DNA of 60,000 nucleotides from Branchiostoma floridae (taxonomy: Eukaryota; Chordata; Leptocardii; Amphioxiformes; Branchiostomatidae): contig NC_049990.1 in assembly GCF_000003815.2 (NCBI RefSeq), forward strand, positions 16,093,548 to 16,153,547. Direction: 5' to 3'. Position 1 is the stretch's first letter; the number at the start of each line of letters is the position of its first letter. The translations under genes were made by a program, and so were the position numbers. The notes beneath the pieces are model-generated. The model made no database searches and was not told where the DNA came from. It saw only the letters and a program-made list of their open reading frames with translations. Positions 58,901 through 60,000 of this stretch are shown in pieces.

Positions 58901-59256
58901 TTCAACTATCCTTCATTTGTATAGAAAATGTATGTATACAGTCGAATGACATCTTATGTATGACGCCCTATATGAATTATATTATGCAAAATGCAGATAA
59001 TAGCGAATGGTCAGATGGGCGCAGTAGCTTCATCTGTAACGCTGCAGCGGAAATTGAATGTATGTTTGAAAAGTTCATTGCGTTTGATCTTGTGAACTTA
59101 TTTGTTTTATACAAGGTTGGACGGTGGTGCGCAGTGACCCACACATCATGACACTGGACGGCAGGCAGTACACATTCAACGGGCTAGGAGAATACGTCCT
59201 GGGAGACTTCGGAAGGGGAGAATATCAAATTCAAGGACGGACATCATTTGTGCAAG
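24993..59256 (+). CDS. TSP1-EGF-NIDO-AMOP-VWD adhesion gene with alternative first exons, 3' incomplete
   Basis: One of five first exons (A-E) joins the shared exon 40967-41121, then thirteen EGF exons, five NIDO exons, three AMOP exons and the first VWD exon. All junctions are AG/GT and phase-compatible. Starting with exon C, the window encodes about 1085 residues. Order: signal peptide, TSP1, one EGF, six calcium-binding EGFs, two short EGFs, five calcium-binding EGFs, NIDO, AMOP, VWD. NIDO-AMOP-VWD is the extracellular core of mucin-4/Mesh/SUSD2-type proteins, and a similar TSP1/EGF/NIDO/AMOP/VWD order is reported for mucin-like skeletal matrix proteins of corals. A role in extracellular adhesion or matrix is likely. 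Later VWD exons and any membrane anchor lie beyond the window. One NIDO exon has an in-frame stop, and a sequencing gap lies in the EGF12-EGF13 intron. Confidence 0.85.
25350..25445. repeat. CCACCT/CCGCCA hexanucleotide repeat, coding
   Basis: The repeat lies inside exon A and encodes polyproline in the chosen frame. The other forward frame gives Ser-Thr/Ala-Thr runs and the reverse frame polyglycine. Only the proline frame connects a signal peptide to a TSP1 half with a correct donor. Confidence 0.85.
25793..26114 (+). mobile_element. tRNA-derived SINE with A-rich tail
   Basis: The head has an A-box-like GACGTAGTGGTAGGA and a B-box-like GGTTAGAGTCC about 30 bp later. The body contains ACTTTACACGAGTATTCCC and GAGTACCTAGCTTCGGCC. 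A run of 15 A ends the element. Related body sequence is found at 3131-3410. Confidence 0.7.
26185..26500 (+). repeat. Duplicated upstream unit without an exon
   Basis: ACGGTACACTGCACTTGGCT, GTTTACGTTGCTTTCTTC and the stretch to ACGTTGGGTGCCTAAAA match the regions upstream of first exon B (26690-26880) and first exon C (29103-29225). No signal-peptide or TSP1 exon follows this copy, so it looks like a partial duplicate. Confidence 0.75.
26505..26610 (-). mobile_element. CA-bearing element fragment
   Basis: A (CA)n tract with GCAC interruptions followed by AATACCTCCATTTTTCATTG, the same terminus as the elements at 24070 and 28738. Confidence 0.75.
27111..27216 (+). promoter_or_regulatory. Putative promoter of first exon B
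   Basis: A TATA box (GCATATAAAGG, TATAAA from 27111) is followed about 20 bp later by CGCCTTGACAAGGAAG and then by GCTGAACGCAGGGTTGTTCC and AGAGGCGTTTTAG. This block is conserved upstream of exons C and D. The signal-peptide ATG follows at 27269. Confidence 0.6.
27269..27465 (+). CDS. Alternative first exon B: signal peptide, neutral linker, half TSP1
   Basis: I chose the ATG at 27269 because it aligns with the starts of exons C-E; an upstream in-frame ATG at 27215 would add 18 residues ahead of the signal peptide. The signal peptide is [20 protein letters not shown], the linker is hydrophobic and proline-containing ([12 protein letters not shown]), and the half TSP1 is [18 protein letters not shown] to ITRSR. 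The donor TCCAG/GTTAGA is phase 2. Confidence 0.85.
27466..28034 (+). other. Intron; start conserved with exon C flank
   Basis: The first 50 bases after the donor (GTTAGAGTTATTCTGCT, then GATAAATCATAGG) match those after exon C, showing that the exon was duplicated together with its flanks. No second exon is present here. Confidence 0.6.
28035..29035. repeat. Three diverged tandem copies of the CA-bearing element
   Basis: GGACAAAAGATACAAAA-type starts occur near 28046, 28375 and 28738, each followed by AAGGTCACCTACCAGG-like sequence and CCCAAAATCAACC. The third copy carries a (CA)n tract (28855-28945) and ends AATACCTCCATTTTTCATTG. Spacing is roughly 330-360 bp. Confidence 0.75.
29103..29260 (+). 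repeat. Duplicated upstream unit of exon C
   Basis: It matches 26690-26880 upstream of exon B, including ACGGTACACTG, GCCATTGGACAACGTC, TGTGTACTACAATGTTGG and ATATCAAAAGGTGAAATG. Confidence 0.75.
29453..29575 (+). promoter_or_regulatory. Putative promoter of first exon C
   Basis: GGGAGCATATAATTGC aligns with the TATA region of exon B. CCTGACAAGGAAG (29491) and ACGCAGGGTTGTTCC with GGCCAGAGGCG follow in the same order as at exons B and D. Confidence 0.6.
29619..29800 (+). CDS. Alternative first exon C: signal peptide, Arg-rich linker, half TSP1
   Basis: The signal peptide is [20 protein letters not shown], followed by the linker [13 protein letters not shown] and the half TSP1 [18 protein letters not shown] to NTRSR. 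The donor TCAAG/GTTAGG is phase 2. Length 182 nt, the same as exon D. The RRRR run could be a proprotein convertase site. Confidence 0.88.
29937..30367. mobile_element. Foldback element (CCGTACGTGC family) with a 115-bp insert
   Basis: The left end GGGCACAACCCGCCGTACGT is mirrored by ACGTACGGCGGGTTGTGTCC at the right. The family recurs at 39723-40020. Relative to that copy, 30212-30326 is an extra 115 bp, flanked by AGAC on both sides. Confidence 0.8.
30590..34830. repeat. Large array of diverged repeats, including a 163-bp tandem unit
   Basis: Between 34084 and 34700 the unit TTTTGGCCCCTGTACCCTGG recurs at 34121, 34284, 34447 and 34609, a period of 162-163 bp. Older copies of AAATGACCTGAAATTTGGC run from 30740 to 33660. 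Stretches at 31220-31900 repeat GAGTCCATTCTTGCAC and GGGATTTTTTTAAAATTC. Another repeated block, TATTTGCTCYCAAGCAAATG with TCGGCCTTTCTAG, occurs at 31995, 33883 and 37410. The minus-strand open frames here are products of the tandem unit. Confidence 0.85.
32349..32528 (+). CDS. Small open frame of 59 codons, unknown
   Basis: The ATG at 32349 opens 59 codons starting [20 protein letters not shown] and ending at TGA. Composition is protein-like (acidic and basic residues mixed, aromatic residues spaced) unlike the surrounding AT-rich repeats. There is no splice or domain support. It may be a fragment of a transposon ORF or of a captured exon. I do not recognise it. Confidence 0.2.
   Translation: MFYEADNVYETYGIPDKDRDIVTLAGMRENHKERINSALYQTLSRYIERTNRFSQSFSC
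34835..35222. repeat. Duplicated block, copy 1
   Basis: It shares with 35454-35980 the motifs AGCCAATCAGCGAAGAGG, GCTAATTAATATTCATAAGC, GCATTTTAGACTATT, CATATCTAYGATAATCG and GTGCGACTNTTGTTGACGGTC, in the same order. Confidence 0.75.
35454..35980. repeat. Duplicated block, copy 2, with a GC-rich insertion
   Basis: It repeats the block at 34835. A GC-rich stretch (about 35600-35695, GGGTCCAGGGGCAGGGCC and a C run) is absent from copy 1 and sits before the shared GCATTTTAGACTATT. Inverted CCAAT motifs occur at the left end of both copies. Confidence 0.7.
35981..36865. other. Intron; no exon seen
   Basis: AT-rich sequence with a fragment near 36553-36590 related to the TATTTGCTCTCAAGCAAATG repeat. 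No signal-peptide or TSP1 exon was found. Confidence 0.4.
36866..37045. repeat. Short tandem repeat, GGCCACTATAGACAGGTGGC family
   Basis: GGCCACTATAGACAGGTGGC and GGCCACTATGGACGGGTGGC occur about 75 bp apart, each preceded by AAGGGACCGRCAAA. A related fragment is near 36505. Confidence 0.75.
37046..38515 (+). other. Intron upstream of first exon D
   Basis: It contains one copy of the TCGGCCTTTCTAG repeat block (about 37395-37445) and a GCGG repeat fragment near 37555-37610. No exon seen. Confidence 0.4.
38516..38600 (+). promoter_or_regulatory. Putative promoter block of first exon D
   Basis: GACGCCTTGACAAGGAAG, GAAATGAAAAAT, CTGAACGCAGGCTTGT and GGCCGGAGGCGTT line up with the blocks upstream of exons B and C. 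The TATA-like match (AAATATAGAG, about 38464) is weaker. Confidence 0.55.
38648..38829 (+). CDS. Alternative first exon D: signal peptide, octa-arginine linker, half TSP1
   Basis: I chose the ATG at 38648, seven codons after an in-frame ATG at 38627, because it aligns with the other exons. The signal peptide is [20 protein letters not shown], followed by a [12 protein letters not shown] linker encoded by a CGCCGC repeat, then [18 protein letters not shown] to ITRSR. The donor TCCAG/GTTAGA is phase 2. Confidence 0.88.
38830..39722 (+). other. Intron; nothing recognised
   Basis: AT-rich; no exon or clear repeat seen. Confidence 0.4.
39723..40020. mobile_element. Foldback element (CCGTACGTGC family), second copy
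   Basis: The left end TAAGCTAAGGGTACAACTCA is mirrored by GGTTGTGCCCTTAGCTTA. It ends about 215 bp before the start codon of first exon E and lacks the 115-bp insert of the copy at 29937. Confidence 0.85.
40236..40420 (+). CDS. Alternative first exon E: signal peptide, neutral linker, half TSP1
   Basis: The signal peptide is [20 protein letters not shown], followed by the neutral linker [14 protein letters not shown] and [18 protein letters not shown] to LSRSR. The donor TCCAG/GTCAGA is phase 2. It is the closest first exon to the shared exon, 546 bp away. ATTCCAGGT near 40168 resembles a motif upstream of B and D, but the longer conserved block is missing. Confidence 0.88.
40967..41121 (+). 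CDS. Shared exon: second half of TSP1 plus an EGF
   Basis: The acceptor TTTTCACCTATAG is phase 2 and completes an Arg codon with any of the five donors. The TSP1 end reads [16 protein letters not shown] and the EGF reads [20 protein letters not shown] then GTCCGT. The donor ACAG/GTAAGT is phase 1. No other copy of a TSP1 second half exists between 25 and 41 kb. Confidence 0.9.
41650..41769 (+). CDS. Calcium-binding EGF 1
   Basis: Phase 1-1 exon, 120 nt: [16 protein letters not shown] start, six Cys, and the D-x-N/D-E-C calcium motif. Donor ATAG/GTAAGG. Confidence 0.92.
42251..42370 (+). CDS. Calcium-binding EGF 2
   Basis: Phase 1-1 exon, 120 nt: [16 protein letters not shown] start with six Cys. 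Donor GAAG/GTAAGG. Confidence 0.92.
42730..42849 (+). CDS. Calcium-binding EGF 3
   Basis: Phase 1-1 exon, 120 nt: [16 protein letters not shown] start with six Cys. Donor ATTG/GTAAGT. A SINE-related fragment lies in the preceding intron near 42440-42600. Confidence 0.92.
43204..43323 (+). CDS. Calcium-binding EGF 4
   Basis: Phase 1-1 exon, 120 nt: [16 protein letters not shown] start with six Cys. Acceptor CTCATATGATAG, donor CTTG/GTAGGT. It has no long open frame of its own and was found from splice sites and pattern. Confidence 0.88.
43639..43758 (+). CDS. Calcium-binding EGF 5
   Basis: Phase 1-1 exon, 120 nt: [16 protein letters not shown] start with six Cys. Donor ATAG/GTAAAA, a weak donor. 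Confidence 0.9.
43853..43889. repeat. (CTCAC)n pentanucleotide repeat
   Basis: About seven perfect CTCAC units in the intron after EGF 5. Confidence 0.95.
44293..44418 (+). CDS. Calcium-binding EGF 6
   Basis: Phase 1-1 exon, 126 nt: [16 protein letters not shown] start with six Cys, and two extra residues before the last Cys (FGAMTC). Donor GTCG/GTAAGC. Confidence 0.9.
44419..46074 (+). other. Intron with a MITE
   Basis: It contains the TAACGC-family element at 44685-44902 and otherwise AT-rich sequence. ATACGCTTTTT-like repeats (GGTACGCTTTTT near 44955 and 45199) occur. No exon seen. Confidence 0.5.
44685..44902. mobile_element. TAACGC-family MITE, copy 3
   Basis: TAATGCTAGTTCACCTTTTT at the left and GGTTAAAGGTGAACTAGCGT at the right, with ACGGATATAGGTTACC between. 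The ends are better preserved than in the other two copies. Confidence 0.85.
46075..46167 (+). CDS. EGF-like 7 (short, non-calcium type)
   Basis: Phase 1-1 exon, 93 nt: [20 protein letters not shown] then TGSSCDTG. It lacks the D-x-D/N-E-C motif, and one cysteine of the usual GTC position is replaced by Trp (NGTW). Donor ACGG/GTATGT. Confidence 0.85.
46408..46500 (+). CDS. EGF-like 8 (short, non-calcium type)
   Basis: Phase 1-1 exon, 93 nt: [20 protein letters not shown] then FTGNSCDTG. It is the same length and pattern as EGF 7, with the full Cys set. Donor ACAG/GTAAGG. Confidence 0.88.
46755..46874 (+). CDS. Calcium-binding EGF 9
   Basis: Phase 1-1 exon, 120 nt: [16 protein letters not shown] start with six Cys. 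Acceptor GGCACTTCAG, donor GAAG/GTAGGT. No long open frame covers it. Confidence 0.9.
47154..47270 (+). CDS. Calcium-binding EGF 10
   Basis: Phase 1-1 exon, 117 nt: [16 protein letters not shown] start with six Cys. Donor TACG/GTAAGC. Confidence 0.92.
47724..47843 (+). CDS. Calcium-binding EGF 11
   Basis: Phase 1-1 exon, 120 nt: [16 protein letters not shown] start with six Cys. Donor ACAG/GTAACG. Confidence 0.92.
48490..48609 (+). CDS. Calcium-binding EGF 12
   Basis: Phase 1-1 exon, 120 nt: [16 protein letters not shown] start with six Cys. Acceptor ATGCTCCACCTCTAG, donor GTCG/GTAAGA. Confidence 0.9.
48610..52162 (+). other. Long intron with a sequencing gap; possible hidden exon
   Basis: It contains a GCGG repeat fragment (48750-48900), an Arg-rich open frame at 49625-49921 ([14 protein letters not shown]) that looks like the start of a retroelement ORF, and a 218-base gap. 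No EGF exon is visible outside the gap. The minus-strand frame at 51180-51464 is unrecognised. Confidence 0.45.
50016..50233. other. Unsequenced gap (218 N)
   Basis: A run of N from 50016 to 50233. Its true size is unknown. Open frames drawn across it are meaningless. Confidence 0.99.
52163..52276 (+). CDS. Calcium-binding EGF 13 (divergent)
   Basis: Phase 1-1 exon, 114 nt: [20 protein letters not shown], lacking the NGGC of the other repeats but keeping six Cys. It directly precedes the NIDO domain. Donor AGAG/GTACGT. Confidence 0.9.
52636..52757 (+). CDS. NIDO domain exon 1
   Basis: Phase 1 in, phase 0 out. [17 protein letters not shown] has the FPYG start typical of NIDO domains. Donor TATAC/GTAAGA. 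Confidence 0.8.
53100..54165 (+). mobile_element. Long copy of the ACCTCCAT-ended element, forward orientation
   Basis: It starts TTACCTCCATGAAAAAATGG and ends TTTTCATGGAGGTATG, so the ends are inverted. A GTGTCTGTGTGT tract follows the left end, as (CA)n does in the reverse copies at 24070 and 28738. An internal repeat (GAGGATAACTCAAGAAGGGA and GAGGATAACTGCAGAAAGGA, about 290 bp apart) is present. About 1.07 kb; no coding capacity. Confidence 0.75.
54180..54540. repeat. Repeat with inverted arms and a CGAAACGTCAG tail
   Basis: GCTATAGGTGTCGCTGC (about 54263) is inverted at GCGGCGACACCTATA (about 54363). It is followed by CACCGAAACGTCAGCGGAAA and GTCTCTTTGTTCAGTGACTT, shared with 14531-14632. 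The family is probably a retroelement 3' end, not identified. Confidence 0.6.
54554..54821 (+). CDS. NIDO domain exon 2, with an in-frame TAG
   Basis: Phase 0 in, phase 1 out, 268 nt. The 5' part reads [20 protein letters not shown] and on to VIAPYLAQ, and the 3' part reads [20 protein letters not shown]. Both are good NIDO sequence in the same frame, but TAG at 54677-54679 lies between. About 35 nt after the stop read better in another frame ([10 protein letters not shown]), consistent with two compensating indels or base-call errors. Confidence 0.7.
54855..55175. repeat. Intronic minisatellite with CCAAT motifs
   Basis: AATCACGCCGCAGC and GTGATTGGCTGGT alternate in three to four units of 75-81 bp. 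Each unit carries CCAATCA or its complement TGATTGG. Confidence 0.8.
55411..55514 (+). CDS. NIDO domain exon 3
   Basis: Phase 1 in, phase 0 out. [20 protein letters not shown] matches the V-x-TW core of NIDO. Donor ACCG/GTAAGT. Confidence 0.88.
55629..55722 (+). CDS. NIDO domain exon 4
   Basis: Phase 0 in, phase 1 out. [20 protein letters not shown] fits the F-Q-x-V-x-x-T-D-G-x-x-S strand of NIDO. It is too short to appear as a long open frame. Confidence 0.85.
55723..56252 (+). other. Intron; nothing recognised
   Basis: A short GGAGGTTATATCACCTCC palindrome lies near 56078-56095. No exon seen. Confidence 0.4.
56253..56378 (+). CDS. NIDO domain exon 5
   Basis: Phase 1-1 exon: [20 protein letters not shown], the A-x-x-G-x-S end of NIDO. 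Donor GCAG/GTAGGA. Confidence 0.88.
56379..57118 (+). other. Intron between NIDO and AMOP
   Basis: No exon or clear repeat seen. Confidence 0.4.
57119..57302 (+). CDS. AMOP domain exon 1
   Basis: Phase 1 in, phase 2 out. [20 protein letters not shown] then [17 protein letters not shown]: the C-x2-W and C-P-C motifs are typical of AMOP. Confidence 0.88.
57335..57560. repeat. Dispersed repeat, same family as 15241-15700
   Basis: GGGATGTAGCCCCGGTCGGG, CCCCGGTTTGATTTTAACTG and CATGCCCCAAAATA correspond in order to the repeat in the CARD gene intron. Confidence 0.65.
57846..58065 (+). CDS. AMOP domain exon 2, with an Arg/Trp-rich stretch
   Basis: Phase 2 in, phase 0 out, 73 complete codons. It contains [20 protein letters not shown] and a CCYT motif followed by [20 protein letters not shown] and [11 protein letters not shown]. 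The donor ATAATT/GTAAGT is strong. Confidence 0.8.
58582..58738 (+). CDS. AMOP domain exon 3
   Basis: The acceptor TTGTTCAAATTCATGACAG (phase 0 in) leads to [18 protein letters not shown], then [10 protein letters not shown]. The CC-x(9)-YC-x(3)-F-x(3)-RP layout is the AMOP C-terminus. Donor ATAG/GTAATT, phase 1. The longer open frame in another register at 58424-58738 is a shadow. Confidence 0.82.
59116..59256 (+). CDS. VWD domain exon 1
   Basis: Phase 1-1 exon: [20 protein letters not shown] then YVLGDF. GDPHI/SDPHI-x-TLDG-x-x-Y-x-FNG-x-GEY is the diagnostic start of a von Willebrand type D domain. Donor CAAG/GTAGGA. The domain continues past the window. Confidence 0.9.
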
Positions 59257-60000
59257 GTAGGAACATTCCAATTTCTAGTTATTTCCTCCACATGGTGATA
59301 CTACTTGGAAGGTCTTTTTAGCGAATGACCACAAACGCCCACTCTAGAGAAGTCCGCGCTGCACGAATCTCATTTTTTTTGCTTGGAATATGTCCACGTT
59401 GTGCTCCCATGTATTAATCCTGAGTTTCAAGTCAATCCATTGAGCCGAAGTGACATAAATCAAAGTTTTCGATTCTCGATGGTCTTTTTCGGCGAACGCC
59501 CAGCAAAATGTCTTTTTAGCGAATGCCCACTATATCCACAAAAATATCGGCCGTCGCGCAACGACACCTAAACCTACCGCCACAAACATGTTCAAGATGG
59601 TGTCCCATTGATGTGTACGGAGTTTCCGTGCTTTACAAGCATTTTAAGTCCCTGTTTTTGGTCAAAATGTACGGCGACGATACTACCATACTTTAACTAT
59701 AGCAATTCAAAATGGCGGGCACTAGTCATGTGACCTCCTTGCGGGACTGTTCTATAAGTATCGCGGGAGGGACTGTTGTAGCATAGCTTCTCACACAACC
59801 ATTTTAGAGTGAATTCTGAAGAAGATTTTCATTTCATAGTGCTATCATCTGACTGATATTTACAATGTGGTCATTTTTTCTGTGCTATTATTACCCAGGT
59901 TTGAGGAACTTAGTGCAAATATGGATATTGATTCACCTCAGTGCCCAATTAATGTACAAAAGGCTCAGACACATTAGTGTTATAAACCTGAATAGGGGCA
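59257..60000 (+). other. Intron running to the window end
   Basis: TTTTTAGCGAATG-CCCAC repeats occur at about 59318 and 59510. No further VWD exon seen. Confidence 0.45.

Overview
This is an animal (metazoan) genomic window: short coding exons with GT-AG introns, a run of unsequenced bases at 50016-50233, and dense microsatellites, foldback elements and LINE/SINE remnants. One-domain-per-exon EGF modules with phase 1-1 introns, a TSP1/EGF/NIDO/AMOP/VWD gene, a CARD coiled-coil gene and the particular foldback repeats suggest an amphioxus (Branchiostoma) or similar marine invertebrate deuterostome. That assignment is inference, not proof.

Region by region. (1) 1-6043: repeats only (72-bp minisatellite, SINE, long GA tract, LINE tail, large palindrome). 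(2) 6044-19087, plus strand: a nine-exon gene encoding the second half of a CARD, a long charged coiled coil and a Ser/Pro/Thr-rich tail. Its 5' end was not found. The nine exons join without a frame break (1944 nt, stop included). (3) 20227-22472, minus strand: a small secreted protein of 167 residues with a signal peptide, a cysteine-rich module resembling the Diedel family of insects, and two EF-hands. (4) 24993-59256, plus strand, continuing past the window: a large secreted or membrane-anchored adhesion-type gene. Five separate first exons each encode a signal peptide, a variable linker and the first half of a TSP1 domain, and all end with the same phase-2 donor. One shared exon at 40967-41121 carries the second half of TSP1 plus an EGF. 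It is followed by 13 EGF exons, a five-exon NIDO domain, a three-exon AMOP domain and the start of a VWD domain.

The most notable feature is the array of five alternative first exons upstream of a single constant region (25-41 kb). It recalls the variable-exon/constant-exon layout of UGT1A or clustered protocadherins. Three of the first exons (B, C, D) share a conserved upstream block and two have TATA-like boxes, so each probably has its own promoter. The linkers come in two types, polyarginine (A, C, D) and neutral (B, E), so promoter choice would change the mature N-terminus of an otherwise constant protein.

Limits: all exon calls rest on reading frames, splice sites, phase continuity and domain patterns seen by eye. 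No database search or transcript evidence was available.
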